A DNA stretch of 64,000 bases, taken from Donghicola eburneus. GTDB taxonomy: Bacteria > Pseudomonadota > Alphaproteobacteria > Rhodobacterales > Rhodobacteraceae. Within the stretch, counting starts at the first letter, position 1. Each line of letters starts with the position of its first letter. Positions 34,322-43,679 of the stretch are shown here, in pieces. The position numbers and the translations under genes were made by a program. Under the pieces are notes generated by a model. That model was given only the letters and a program-made list of their open reading frames with translations, had not been told where the DNA came from and did no database searches. The stretch spans positions 434,001 through 498,000 of the forward strand of contig NZ_FOXY01000001.1 of assembly GCF_900115865.1 (NCBI RefSeq), written 5' to 3'.

Positions 34322-35638
34322 ATGTTTCTCTGGCTGAAAAAATATATGCCGCGCAGCCTTTATGGTCGGGCCGCATTGATCCTCATCCTGCCTGTTTTGA
34401 CGGTGCAGCTCGTGGTGTCCGTAACATTTATCCAGCGGCACTTCGAGGATGTCACCCGTCAGCTGAGCCAAGGCTTGGCGCTCCAGGTGAACTACATTAC
34501 CGACCAGATCACCGCACCCGACCGGCTGGACGCGATCGATCAGGGGCGCCCACTTGCACGGCAATTTCAGCTTCAATTCAGTGTGTTACCCGAGGATGTG
34601 ACAGGCCCGCTGCCCGAGCGGCGGCGGTTTTACGATTTTTCTGGCAGTATCGTTCAGGACGTTCTCTACCAGATGGTGCCGACAGTTCTGGCAGTGGATT
34701 TGCCCGACGACAAACGTGTCTCGCTTTATCTGGCGATGCCGGCTGGGATTGGCGTCTATAATTTTGACCGCACGAAGGTCAGCGCCTCGAACCCGCACCA
34801 ACTGCTGGTTTGGACCGTGGTGGCGGGAGCCTTTATGACGCTGATCGCCTATTCGTTTTTGCGCAACCAGTTGCGCCCGATCAAGCGTATGGCTGTGGCT
34901 GCAGATGCCTTTGGTAAGGGACGGCACGTGCCGTACAAACCTACGGGAGCGGTCGAAGTTCGGGCGGCGGGCAATGCTTTTCTTGAGATGCGCGCGAGGA
35001 TCGAGCGGCAGATTGAGCAGCGCACGCTGATGCTGTCGGGGGTGAGTCACGATTTGCGGACACCTTTGACGCGGCTGAAGCTCGGCCTGTCGATGATCGA
35101 AGACGAGAGCCGCGACGAGTTGGTAGGCGATGTCAACGAGATGCAGCATCTGCTGGACGAGTTCCTGAGCTTTGCCAAGGGCGAGGGCGAGGGCGAGCCG
35201 GAGCTTCTGAACCCTGCCGATCTGGCGGCGGATATCGTGTCTGGTTTTGAGCGCTCTGGCCATAACGTGACCCTCTTGCCTGTCGAGGGCGAGGGGATGG
35301 CACGCCTGCGTCCTGTCGCCGTGCGCCGCGCAGTTGAGAACCTGATTGGGAACGCGGTGCGCTACGGCACTGAGGCGCACCTATCCTGCCGTATTGGCGA
35401 AAAATCCGTGCGTTTTCGGGTCGAAGATAACGGGCCGGGCATCGCGCCAGAGATGCGCGGCGAGGCGATCAAACCTTTTTCTCGGCTCGATCCCGCGCGC
35501 AACCAGAACAAGGGCAGCGGCGTGGGTCTTGGGTTGGCGATTGTGACTGACATTGCACGGGCGCACGGGGGCAGCTTGCGGCTGGACCAGAGCCCAGAAT
35601 TGGGCGGGCTCATGGCCGATCTGGTGCTGCCCCGTTAG
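34322..35638 (+). CDS. EnvZ/RstB-type sensor histidine kinase, no adjacent regulator
   Basis: 438 residues. TM1 at about 15-36, a periplasmic region (about 37-155), TM2 at about 160-182, HAMP (about 183-235), HisKA with LSGVSHDLRTPLTRLKLGL (phospho-His), and HATPase with ENLIGNAVRYG, EDNGPGIAP and GSGVGLGLAIV. It closely resembles EnvZ-class kinases, which usually have an OmpR-like partner next door, but no response regulator gene adjoins it here. Its stop overlaps the end of ackA by 4 bases, tail to tail. Confidence 0.93.
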   Translation: MFLWLKKYMPRSLYGRAALILILPVLTVQLVVSVTFIQRHFEDVTRQLSQGLALQVNYITDQITAPDRLDAIDQGRPLARQFQLQFSVLPEDVTGPLPERRRFYDFSGSIVQDVLYQMVPTVLAVDLPDDKRVSLYLAMPAGIGVYNFDRTKVSASNPHQLLVWTVVAGAFMTLIAYSFLRNQLRPIKRMAVAADAFGKGRHVPYKPTGAVEVRAAGNAFLEMRARIERQIEQRTLMLSGVSHDLRTPLTRLKLGLSMIEDESRDELVGDVNEMQHLLDEFLSFAKGEGEGEPELLNPADLAADIVSGFERSGHNVTLLPVEGEGMARLRPVAVRRAVENLIGNAVRYGTEAHLSCRIGEKSVRFRVEDNGPGIAPEMRGEAIKPFSRLDPARNQNKGSGVGLGLAIVTDIARAHGGSLRLDQSPELGGLMADLVLPR

Positions 35639-36783
35639 AGAGCGGCGCGCACGGCGCGGGCGATCACGATCTCTTCGTCCGTTGGGATCACGCGGACCGT
35701 GGCGCGGCCCGTGGAGATCACGCTTAGGTGCATGGCGTTCGCGGCTGGGTCAAGTTGAATACCAAGCCACTCCATGCCCTTGCACACCTCGGCGCGGATG
35801 CGCGTGGAATGCTCTCCGATCCCGCCGCAGAAAACCAGCGTGTCGAGCCCGCCGAGGATCGCCGCCATTGCCCCCAGTTCCCGCCGAATGCGGAAGGTGT
35901 AGTAGGCGATAGCTTGTTCGGATTCGGGGGTGCCTGCCTCTTGGAGTGTGCGCATGTCGTTGCTGAGGCCCGAGAGGCCAAGCAGCCCGCTCTCTTTGTA
36001 GAGAAGGTTTGTAATCTGGGTGGAATCCATGCCTTCGTGGTCCATCAGATAGAGCAGCACACCGGGGTCCAATTGCCCCGACCGTGTTCCCATGGGCAGA
36101 CCGTCGAGCGCTGAGAACCCCATGGTCGATCCGATGGATTTCCCGTCTAGAATGGCACACATGGACGCGCCATTGCCCAGATGCGCGACCACGGTCCGGC
36201 CGTGGGCGGCATGGTGGTCAATCTCGGCCAGACGGCCGGTTACGAAATCATAGCTCAGGCCGTGAAACCCATAACGCCGCACGCCTTGGTCATAGTACTT
36301 GCGGGGCAGGGCAAAGGTGTCATTTACCCATGGGTGATGGCGGTGAAATGCTGTGTCAAAGCAGCCGATCTGCAGTGCATCTGGAAAAGCAGACATCGCT
36401 GCGCGCACGCCCGCCAGATTGTGGGGCTGATGCAGCGGTGCCAGCGGTTCGAACTCTGCCAGCCGTGTCATCACCTCTGGCGTCAGTTGTTGCGGAGCGT
36501 CAAAATCTGGTCCGCCATGGACGATCCGATGCCCGACCGCGATGATCTTGCTTCGCTTCAGGTGGGTTCCGATTTCATCAAGGATACGGTTCAAGGCGCC
36601 GGCGTGATCCACTGGGCCCACGTCGGTACGGGTCTGCTGGTTGCCGTGGTTGAATTCGATACGGCCTTCGTCTGATCCAATCCGCTCGATCTGACCGTGG
36701 GCAAGGGCGGCGCCATCCCCTGCCGGGTAGACCGAGAATTTGATCGAACTGGAACCCGCATTCAGAGTTAACAGGACGCTCAT
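35635..36783 (-). CDS. ackA: Acetate kinase
   Basis: About 382 residues from the ATG at 36783. Acetokinase signatures are present: VLLTLNAGSSSIKFSVY at the N-terminus, VGHRIVHGGPDFDAP, RRYGFHGLSYDFV, VVAHLGNGASMCAI, GFSALDGLPMGTRSGQLDPG and FCGGIGEHSTRIRAE. It interconverts acetyl phosphate + ADP and acetate + ATP. Its ATG overlaps the end of the phosphotransacetylase gene by 4 bases. With acsA at the other end of the window both directions of acetate metabolism are represented. Confidence 0.96.
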   Translation of the reverse strand: MSVLLTLNAGSSSIKFSVYPAGDGAALAHGQIERIGSDEGRIEFNHGNQQTRTDVGPVDHAGALNRILDEIGTHLKRSKIIAVGHRIVHGGPDFDAPQQLTPEVMTRLAEFEPLAPLHQPHNLAGVRAAMSAFPDALQIGCFDTAFHRHHPWVNDTFALPRKYYDQGVRRYGFHGLSYDFVTGRLAEIDHHAAHGRTVVAHLGNGASMCAILDGKSIGSTMGFSALDGLPMGTRSGQLDPGVLLYLMDHEGMDSTQITNLLYKESGLLGLSGLSNDMRTLQEAGTPESEQAIAYYTFRIRRELGAMAAILGGLDTLVFCGGIGEHSTRIRAEVCKGMEWLGIQLDPAANAMHLSVISTGRATVRVIPTDEEIVIARAVRAAL

Positions 36784-38159
36784 ACGGGCACCTTCCGCGC
36801 ATAAAGAGCCGCCACCGCGCAAGAGGCAAGGCGTGCTTTGTCATCGTCGGATCGCGAGGTCAGGATGATCGGACAGCGGGCCCCAAGAACGATCCCGCCT
36901 GCCTCGGCCCCAGCAAGGAAAGTCAACTCCTTGGCCAGCATGTTGCCCGATTCAAGGTTCGGCGCGACGAGGATTTCGGCATGCCCTGCGACCGCGGACT
37001 TGATGCCCTTGATCCGTGCGGCAGTGATGTCGACTGCGTTGTCCATGGCCAGCGGGCCGTCCACAACCCCGCCGCGGATCTGACCGCGATCCGCCATCTT
37101 CGACAGAATGGCCGCGTCGAGCGTCGAGGGGATCTTGGGGTTCACGGTCTCGACGGCAGAAAGGACGCCAACCTTGGGGGCCTCGATTCCCAGCGCAATG
37201 GCCAGATCAATCGCGTTCTGGATGATGTCGACCTTGGTCTCCAGGTCTGGGGCGATGTTGATCGCGGCGTCTGTCACGAACAGCAGATGATCCAGACTGG
37301 GGACATCCATCACGAACACATGGCTCAGTCGGCGCCCCATACGCAGACCTGTGCCGGATTTCAGCACCGCCGACAACAGAACATCTGTGTGCAGATGGCC
37401 CTTCATCAGAGCATTCGCTTGGCCCTCGTGCACCAGTTTGACAGCCATCGCAGCGGCCTCGGTGTGGGAGGGTTGGTCGATGATCTGATACCCACTTAGG
37501 TCCGCGCCAATCTCTGCGGCGGCAGCCTCGATCTTGGCTTGGCTACCGACCAGGATCGGGCGGATCAGCGTGTGTTCGGCCCCGAGTATGGCCCCACCAA
37601 GGCTGTTCGCCTCTTCTGGTGCAACCACGGCGGTTGGGATCGGGGGCAGGGGTTCGGCCTGTTGCAGCAGGCGGTCGAAATGGACATGGCTCTGGACCCG
37701 CAGACCGGGAATGTCATGCAGGTCATAGCTTCGCAGTTCGGTTGGCGCTATGACGACCGCTTCGCCCGTCAGGATCGTCGCGCCGCCCTTGATCGCGACC
37801 GAGGTGTCAAAGCGCACGCGGTTGCCGTCCATCTTTTCCGTGAGCGTGACCGTGGCCACTAGAATGTCGCCCGCATGGGCGCGGCCGGTCCAGTTCAGGG
37901 TTTGGCTCTCGTACATCGTGCCGGGCCCTGGCAGGCGATTGCCCAGTACCGAAGAGATCAGTGCGCCGACCCAAGCCGACGGCGCCACCGCTTCGGGGCG
38001 GCCATCACCGTCGCCGTCCTCTTTGGGCAAATGCATGGGGTTCAGGTTGCCCGAGCTATGGGCAAAGACGTAGAAATCGTCCGCCACGCAGAGATGCTCT
38101 GCCTCTGCCTGCATGCCGATGGTCAGCGCGTCAAAGGGCGTATTTTTCAGAACGGTCAT
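36780..38159 (-). CDS. MaoC-like / phosphate acetyl(butyryl)transferase fusion
   Basis: 459 residues. Residues about 1-145 form a MaoC-type hot-dog domain (FYVFAHSSGNLNPMHL is the hydratase motif, D/N-x4-H-like). Residues about 160-455 form a PTA/PTB phosphotransacylase (HLHTDVLLSAVL, MDVPSLDHLLFVTDAAINIAPDL, LVAPNLESGNMLAKELTFLA, GGIVLGARCPIILTSRSD). This bifunctional form is common in alphaproteobacteria next to ackA and an enoyl-ACP reductase. It makes acyl-phosphate from acyl-CoA; the hydratase part may act on an enoyl-CoA in the same path. It starts 24 bases after the fabI stop. Confidence 0.92.
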   Translation of the reverse strand: MTVLKNTPFDALTIGMQAEAEHLCVADDFYVFAHSSGNLNPMHLPKEDGDGDGRPEAVAPSAWVGALISSVLGNRLPGPGTMYESQTLNWTGRAHAGDILVATVTLTEKMDGNRVRFDTSVAIKGGATILTGEAVVIAPTELRSYDLHDIPGLRVQSHVHFDRLLQQAEPLPPIPTAVVAPEEANSLGGAILGAEHTLIRPILVGSQAKIEAAAAEIGADLSGYQIIDQPSHTEAAAMAVKLVHEGQANALMKGHLHTDVLLSAVLKSGTGLRMGRRLSHVFVMDVPSLDHLLFVTDAAINIAPDLETKVDIIQNAIDLAIALGIEAPKVGVLSAVETVNPKIPSTLDAAILSKMADRGQIRGGVVDGPLAMDNAVDITAARIKGIKSAVAGHAEILVAPNLESGNMLAKELTFLAGAEAGGIVLGARCPIILTSRSDDDKARLASCAVAALYARKVPV

Positions 38160-38183
38160 AAATTTGCCTTTCGGGCGCTATGC

Positions 38184-38948
38184 TTAGCTGAGGATGGAGT
38201 AGCCGCCGTCAATCATATGAACACCGCCGGTCATGTTCTTGGCCCCGTCGCTGGCCAGAAACGCGGCGCAGGCGCCGACGTCTTCGATCGTGGCCAGATG
38301 ATGGGTCGGCGCGCGGTCTGCCGCATCATTCAAGAGCTGGTCAAAGTGGTCGATCCCGCTGGCAGCACGGGTGGCCAAAGGGCCGGGGGACAAGGCGTGC
38401 ACGCGGATGCCTTTGGGGCCTAGTTCTGCGGCGGTGTAACGCGTCACCGACTCGAGTGCAGATTTCACCGGCCCCATGATGTTGTAGTGGTCCACCACCT
38501 TTTCCGCTCCGTAATAGCTGACGGTCATGTAGGTGCCACCATCCGGCATCAGCGGCTCGGCCGCTTTGATCAGGCGCAAGAAGGAATGCACCGAGACATC
38601 CATCGCCTGCAAAAAGCCATCTCGCGAACAGTCGGTGACGCGGCCATGCAAATCCTCGGCGGGGCAAAAGGCGATGGAATGCACCATGATGTCAACGCCG
38701 CCGCAGGTGTCGCTGATGGCGGCAAACAGTGCGTCCTGCTGGTCAGCGTTCGTCACATCCAGCGGCATAAACAACTTGGCCCCCAGCGCCTCGGCCAGCG
38801 GCTCAACATAGGGGCGTGCCTTAGCGTTCAGATAGGTCAGCACAAGCTCGGCGCCCGCGTCCTTGAGCGCTTTGGCGATCCCATAGGCGATGGAGTGTTC
38901 GTTGGCGATCCCGACCACAAGGGCCGTCTTTCCCTGTAATGAAAACAT
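38184..38948 (-). CDS. fabI: Enoyl-[acyl-carrier-protein] reductase (NADH) FabI
   Basis: 254 residues, SDR family. FabI-type nucleotide motif VVGIANEHSIAYGIAKAL, then VHSIAF and the active-site Tyr-x6-Lys pattern in YYGAEKVVDHYNIMGPVKSALE, and IRVHALSPGPLATRAASGI. It reduces enoyl thioesters in fatty acid synthesis. As first gene of the fabI / MaoC-pta / ackA unit it may be a second, specialised paralogue; the essential copy could be elsewhere. Confidence 0.9.
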   Translation of the reverse strand: MFSLQGKTALVVGIANEHSIAYGIAKALKDAGAELVLTYLNAKARPYVEPLAEALGAKLFMPLDVTNADQQDALFAAISDTCGGVDIMVHSIAFCPAEDLHGRVTDCSRDGFLQAMDVSVHSFLRLIKAAEPLMPDGGTYMTVSYYGAEKVVDHYNIMGPVKSALESVTRYTAAELGPKGIRVHALSPGPLATRAASGIDHFDQLLNDAADRAPTHHLATIEDVGACAAFLASDGAKNMTGGVHMIDGGYSILS

Positions 38949-39215
38949 GTGTGCCCCTCTGTTTTCCTTGTTGGATCAGAGATTAACGGGCGTTTGTAAA
39001 TGTTGGGACACAAACAGGCGTCGGTCCGCCAAACTTTTTGCCTGTGCTGCGGAGATAGGCGGCGCGTCGATCTTTCACGCGGCTTTTGTGCAAGGAAAGG
39101 CTATACTTGCGCTGCGGTACTGTAGAACCGGCCAGTCGGCGAAGGCCGCATTTGCTTAAGCGAATTTATTTTGTACTGGTTTGCTCAAAATCTATTTCTA
39201 GGAGCTGGACAGGAC
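38949..39215. promoter_or_regulatory. Divergent promoter region between fabI and the acetyltransferase remnant
   Basis: 267 bases. It carries the fabI promoter on the minus strand and the probable promoter of the interrupted acetyltransferase on the plus strand. Short frames on both strands show no recognisable product. AGGAGCTGG just before 39216 is a usable ribosome-binding site. Confidence 0.45.
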
Positions 39216-39842
39216 ATGGACCGGAATCTAACCCACGAGTTGGTGTCATATCAGGTCGACAACCTGTTCTTCATTAATGAAACAGAGAAAGAGTTGCTCG
39301 ACCTGTAGTACCCAGACACAGAGCAAAGGGTGCGTACCTGCTTCGCTGCAAGCACCAACAAGTATTATCATCACAACGGTGAAGTCCGGTTTTCACCGTA
39401 TCATTCCGGCCAGTGGTGCATCTTTCTCTATTTTCTTGCCAACAGCATTTTTCGCAAGGAGAGGCGAGAAGCGGCACGAACGCTGTGCGACAAGCTGTAC
39501 TTCTTGAACAAAGCGATTAACGGCCTCGACCTCTACTATGAAGTCGAGATGCCAGATATCTTCTTGCTGGATCACCCCGTTGGCACAGTTATGGGGCGGG
39601 CCAAATACTCCAACCATTTCAGCTTTGGGCAGAATTGTACGGTTGGGAACAACAAGGGAATTTTCCCCGAAATCGGTGAACGCGTGAACATGATGTCGGG
39701 ATCAAAGATCTTGGGCAAAAGTCGGATCGGGAACAATGTCATCATCGCGGCCAATGCCTATATCAAAGATCAAGATGTGCCATCGCATACGATTGTATTC
39801 GGTGCGTCGCCCTACCTGACGTTCAAGGCAAACACGCTTTGA
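39216..39842 (+). pseudogene. Serine-acetyltransferase-like hexapeptide protein, interrupted by an amber codon
   Basis: From ATG at 39216 (preceded by CTAGGAGCTGG) one frame gives a typical helical N-terminus (NLTHELVSYQVDNLFF), a TAG at 39306-39308 (codon 31), then YPDTEQRVRTCFAASTNKYY, SGQWCIFLYFLANSIF and LYFLNKAINGLDLYYEVEMP. The left-handed helix with FFSFGQNCTVGN-like HFSFGQNCTVGNNKG, GSKILGKSRIGNNVIIAANA and VFGASPYL follows. The parts on either side of the TAG fit one CysE-like protein of about 208 residues. A GTG at 39330 could start a shortened form lacking part of the N-terminal domain, so loss of function is probable but not certain. Confidence 0.7.
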
Positions 39843-39903
39843 GAGATGGACTGTGCTCGATCTTGCAGTGTCCCAAGGACACGCGTTCCGTAGACAGGTT
39901 CAC

Positions 39904-39979
39904 TGGTAGGCCCGGCAGGATTTGAACCCGCAACCAAAGCGTTATGAGCGCTCTGCTCTAACCGTTGAGCTACAGGCCC
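39904..39979 (-). tRNA. tRNA with CAT anticodon (probably Ile2, possibly Met)
   Basis: 76 nt with encoded CCA. D-arm TAGCTCAACGGTTAGAGCAG, anticodon loop CTCATAA, T-arm GCGGGTTCAAATCCTGC and acceptor GGGCCTG / CGGGCCT (first pair G-U). The CTTTGGTTGC stretch after the anticodon arm is closer to tRNA-Ile2 (lysidine-modified CAT) than to elongator Met; it is not an initiator. A dedicated classifier would settle it. Confidence 0.9.
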
Positions 39980-40158
39980 CCAGTGCGCAAACTCCTATTC
40001 ATCGCGGCCAATGACGTCAAGTGGCAGGTGAACTGGAAAACAGGATCGCATCCGGCAGTGGTTTTCGCGGGATTTCAGCGCGGTTCCGGCATCTGTGCCA
40101 TTGCCCTTGGCGCGGCATTTGGGTATCGCCACGCTAACGCGAAACAAGGGGACTCCTC

Positions 40159-41208
40159 ATGACCGATGGCAAGAATGGGCTGAGCTACGCCGACGCTGGT
40201 GTGGACATCGACGCAGGCAACGAGCTGGTGAACCGTATCAAACCGGCAGCGGCCCGCACCAAGCGCAGCGGTGTCATGGCAGGTCTGGGCGGCTTTGGCG
40301 CTCTGTTCGACCTGAAAGCCGCGGGCTACGAGGATCCTATTCTGGTGTCGGCCACCGACGGTGTGGGCACCAAGCTGCGGATTGCCATCGATACCGGTTA
40401 CTTTGAAACCATCGGCGTCGATCTGGTTGCAATGTGTGTGAACGATCTGGTCTGCCAGGGCGCAGAGCCGCTGCTGTTCCTCGACTACTTTGCCACCGGC
40501 AAGCTGGAGCTGGACGACGCGGTCACCATCATCAACGGCATCGCAGCAGGCTGCGAACAGTCCGGTTGTGCCCTGATCGGCGGCGAAACCGCCGAAATGC
40601 CCGGCATGTACAGCGATGGCGACTTCGATCTGGCGGGCTTTGCCGTCGGCGCGATGGAGCGTGGCGAGGATCTGCCCGCTGGCGTCACCGAAGGCGACGT
40701 TCTGCTGGGTCTGGCCTCGAACGGCGTACACTCGAACGGATATTCTCTGGTTCGCCGCGTTGTGGATGTGGCTGGCCTGAAGTGGGATGACGCAGCCCCC
40801 TTTGCGACAGGTGAAACCGTGGGCCAAGCTCTGCTGGCGCCGACCCGTCTTTACGTCAAGCAGTGCCTTGCTGCGGTCAAAGCGGGCGGCGTTCACGCAC
40901 TGGCGCACATCACCGGTGGCGGCCTGACCGAAAACCTGCCCCGCGTTCTGCCCGAGGGCTTGGGCGCAGAGATCGACCTGAACGCATGGGAACTTCCCGC
41001 TGTGTTCGAGTGGCTGGCGGACACCGCAAGCATCGCGGAAAAAGAAATGCTCAAGACCTTCAACTGCGGCGTTGGCATGATCTTGTCGGTTTCGGCAGAT
41101 GAGGCGGACGCACTGAAAGCGCTGCTCGAAGAGCAGGGCGAAACGGTCTACACCCTCGGCACTGTGGTGGCGGGCGAAGGCGTCAGCTACAAGGGCGCTC
41201 TGCTTTGA
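40159..41208 (+). CDS. purM: Phosphoribosylformylglycinamidine cyclo-ligase (AIR synthase)
   Basis: 349 residues. It closes the imidazole ring in purine synthesis, FGAM + ATP to AIR. Clear family motifs: [36 protein letters not shown] (ATP binding), [33 protein letters not shown] and [22 protein letters not shown] lies upstream of the ATG. It overlaps purN by 4 bases. Confidence 0.97.
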   Translation: MTDGKNGLSYADAGVDIDAGNELVNRIKPAAARTKRSGVMAGLGGFGALFDLKAAGYEDPILVSATDGVGTKLRIAIDTGYFETIGVDLVAMCVNDLVCQGAEPLLFLDYFATGKLELDDAVTIINGIAAGCEQSGCALIGGETAEMPGMYSDGDFDLAGFAVGAMERGEDLPAGVTEGDVLLGLASNGVHSNGYSLVRRVVDVAGLKWDDAAPFATGETVGQALLAPTRLYVKQCLAAVKAGGVHALAHITGGGLTENLPRVLPEGLGAEIDLNAWELPAVFEWLADTASIAEKEMLKTFNCGVGMILSVSADEADALKALLEEQGETVYTLGTVVAGEGVSYKGALL

Positions 41209-41774
41209 TCCGGACGGCCATCCTGATTTCAGGCGGCGGATCGAATATGGTCCGCCTGGCCGAGTCCATGACCGGCGACCACCCCGCACGCCCTGTGCTG
41301 GTGATGTCGAACCGCCCCGATGCTGGCGGCCTGTTCAAAGCGCGCGATATGGGGATCGAGACCGCGGTTGTCGATCACAAAGAATTCGAGGATCGCGCGG
41401 CCTTTGAAACCAAACTGCACGAGGCGCTGCTGGCGGCGAACCCCGACGTGATTTGTCTGGCGGGATTCATGCGCGTGCTAACCGCAGAATTCGTCCAGAA
41501 GTGGCAGGGCCGGATGCTGAACATCCACCCCTCGCTGCTGCCCAAGTACAAGGGGCTGCACACCCACAAGCGCGCGATCGAAGCGGGCGACACTCAGGCT
41601 GGCGTTACTGTCCACATGGTGACCCCTGCGCTAGATGATGGTCCGATTTTGGGTCAGGCGCGTGTGCCGATCCACGCAGGCGACACGCCCGACGATCTGG
41701 CAGCGCGTGTTCTGACGGCAGAACATTCGCTTTATCCTGCTGTTTTCCGGCGCTTTGCCGAGCAACTGAAATAA
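41205..41774 (+). CDS. purN: Phosphoribosylglycinamide formyltransferase
   Basis: 189 residues. It formylates GAR with 10-formyl-THF. [13 protein letters not shown] (phosphate loop), the catalytic Asn-His-Asp pattern in [21 protein letters not shown] and [17 protein letters not shown] are all present. Starts (TTG at 41205 in the overlap, [10 protein letters not shown]) inside the end of purM, which couples the two. Confidence 0.96.
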   Translation: MIRTAILISGGGSNMVRLAESMTGDHPARPVLVMSNRPDAGGLFKARDMGIETAVVDHKEFEDRAAFETKLHEALLAANPDVICLAGFMRVLTAEFVQKWQGRMLNIHPSLLPKYKGLHTHKRAIEAGDTQAGVTVHMVTPALDDGPILGQARVPIHAGDTPDDLAARVLTAEHSLYPAVFRRFAEQLK

Positions 41775-41851
41775 TTACGCGCACCGTCTTGGCAAGCCGC
41801 GGTCCGCGGCTTTAGCCTGCACCGCGACCCAAGAACAAGAAGATTGCGTTT

Positions 41852-43009
41852 ATGAAAACCATCACCACCACCCAAGAGCTGGAAGCGTTTTGCCAAGCGG
41901 CGGCAAAAACGCCCTACGTGACAGTTGATACCGAGTTCCTGCGCGAGCGCACCTATTACTCGAAGCTCTGTCTGATCCAGCTGGCCTACCGCGGTGATGG
42001 TGAGAACGACGCGGTACTGGTGGACCCGCTGGTTGATGGCTTGGACCTGTCGCCGCTCTATACCCTGTTCGAGGACGCGGGCGTGGTCAAAGTCTTCCAC
42101 GCGGCCCGTCAGGATCTGGAAATCTTCTACGTGGATCGTCAGATTATTCCCCATCCTCTGTTCGACACGCAGGTCGCCGCCATGGTCTGCGGTTTCGGCG
42201 AACAAGTGGGTTATGAGACGCTGGTCCGCAAAATCCCTAAGAAGTCTCTGGACAAAACCTCGCGCTTCACTGATTGGTCGCGCCGCCCGCTGACCGACGC
42301 ACAAAAGACCTATGCGCTGGCAGACGTGACCCATCTGCGCGATATCTATGAATATCTGAACGAACGCCTCCAGCGCTCGGGCCGGTCGAAATGGGTGTCC
42401 GAGGAACTGAGCACGCTGACAACGCCGGAAACTTACATCACCGACCCTGATGATGCGTGGATGCGGATCAAGACGCGCACCAACTCGGGCAAGTTTCTGG
42501 CGATCGTGCGCGAATTGGCCCGCTTCCGCGAGGCTTATGCCCAGAAAAACGACATTCCCCGCAGCCGGATCATGAAGGACGACGCGATCCTCGAGCTGGC
42601 CTCGACTAAGCCCAGCGATCATAAGGATCTGGGCCGGTCACGACTTCTGTTGCGCGAAGCCCGCAAAGGGGAAATCGCGGATGGTATTCTAACCGCCGTC
42701 AAAGCCGGCGTGAATTGCCCGCCCGAGGACATGCCCAAGGTCGCGGACAGCAACGACAAGCTCAAGGTTAATCCGGCGCTTGCCGATCTCCTTCGTGTAC
42801 TGCTCAAGGCCAAGACTGCCGAGTCCGACGTGGCGCAGAAGCTGATCGCCTCGGCCAATGAACTGGACGCGATTGCCGCAGGTCAACGCGATGTGGCGGC
42901 GTTGCGCGGTTGGCGCAAAGAGGTGTTCGGCAATGACGCCCTGCGTCTGTGCGATGGCGAGATTGCCCTGACGGCCAAGGGCGAGAAGGTTCGTATTATC
43001 GAACTGTGA
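41852..43009 (+). CDS. rnd: Ribonuclease D
   Basis: 385 residues. 3'-5' exoribonuclease for tRNA and structured RNA ends. DEDDy motifs: YVTVDTEFLRERTYYS (ExoI), VFHAARQDLEIF (ExoII) and KTYALADVTHLRDIYEYL (ExoIII with Tyr). C-terminal HRDC-like helices (about 215-300) follow. It is monocistronic, with a terminator directly downstream. Confidence 0.95.
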   Translation: MKTITTTQELEAFCQAAAKTPYVTVDTEFLRERTYYSKLCLIQLAYRGDGENDAVLVDPLVDGLDLSPLYTLFEDAGVVKVFHAARQDLEIFYVDRQIIPHPLFDTQVAAMVCGFGEQVGYETLVRKIPKKSLDKTSRFTDWSRRPLTDAQKTYALADVTHLRDIYEYLNERLQRSGRSKWVSEELSTLTTPETYITDPDDAWMRIKTRTNSGKFLAIVRELARFREAYAQKNDIPRSRIMKDDAILELASTKPSDHKDLGRSRLLLREARKGEIADGILTAVKAGVNCPPEDMPKVADSNDKLKVNPALADLLRVLLKAKTAESDVAQKLIASANELDAIAAGQRDVAALRGWRKEVFGNDALRLCDGEIALTAKGEKVRIIEL

Positions 43010-43030
43010 CCCTTTGGTAGGACACCACGA

Positions 43031-43055
43031 AAAAAGGGGCCTAGAGGGCCCCTTT
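43031..43055. terminator. Bidirectional terminator between rnd and a lipoprotein gene
   Basis: AGGGGCC / GGCCCCT stem with a 5-nt loop, flanked by AAAAAA on the left and TTTGAT on the right, so it can serve the convergent genes on both strands. Confidence 0.8.
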
Positions 43056-43079
43056 GATATTTCTAGGTGTTAGCAGATG

Positions 43080-43550
43080 TTAGCGGCGAACCGACAATAC
43101 ATTCGCGGAAGAGCGCACGCGCAGGGTCCGGATGCCTTCGAGTCCGCGGTTGGTCAGCTTGGTCGCGACAGTCAGTTCGCGGCTGCGCTCTGTGCCCACG
43201 CGGGTCGCCACATCCGGCGGCAGGGCAACGAAATCGAACAGCATCACGCCTGCTTCGTCTGTCGGTACGGGGACGAGCGCGGCGCTGTGGTATTGCTGAC
43301 GGGCCGAAACGCCGACGGCATGCAGGATCAGGCCCCCAGGGATAGGCTCCGCGTTCAGCGATTTCAGACCAGCGACCAGCGGCAGGGCGGTCGCCTCTTC
43401 CATGATCTCGGACATATCCGAGTCCGAAACGGCAACCGCATCAGCAGGGCCACTCGGTCCGCTGTCGAACCAGTTCATGGGATTGAGCCGGCTGCCACAG
43501 CCAGAAACCAGCAATACGGCGCAAAGAGCGACAGGCAGGGTGCGGAACAT
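43080..43550 (-). CDS. Lipoprotein of unknown function
   Basis: 156 residues. Signal peptide with lipobox LLVSGC (Cys 18), then NPMNWFDSGPSGPADAV and a beta-rich domain (EPIPGGLILHAVGVSARQQY, LVPVPTDEAGVMLFDFVALP, VATKLTNRGLEGIRTLRVRS). The repeated even strands suggest an envelope-associated beta-sandwich. No named family recognised. It is convergent with rnd. Confidence 0.8.
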   Translation of the reverse strand: MFRTLPVALCAVLLVSGCGSRLNPMNWFDSGPSGPADAVAVSDSDMSEIMEEATALPLVAGLKSLNAEPIPGGLILHAVGVSARQQYHSAALVPVPTDEAGVMLFDFVALPPDVATRVGTERSRELTVATKLTNRGLEGIRTLRVRSSANVLSVRR

Positions 43551-43679
43551 CGAAACAAGCCCTCTGAGAATTGATTGATCACAGGGCTAACCGATCCTGT
43601 CTGCGTTGAAAAGCCTTTGCGGGCTGGACCTTGGCCCCTGCAGGACTTAGATCACACTCAGGACCTGAAAGGAGCACCC

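Noticed and set aside
40075-41289. 404-codon minus-strand frame across purM
   Set aside because: PurM on the plus strand is complete and well supported; the antisense frame is a shadow.
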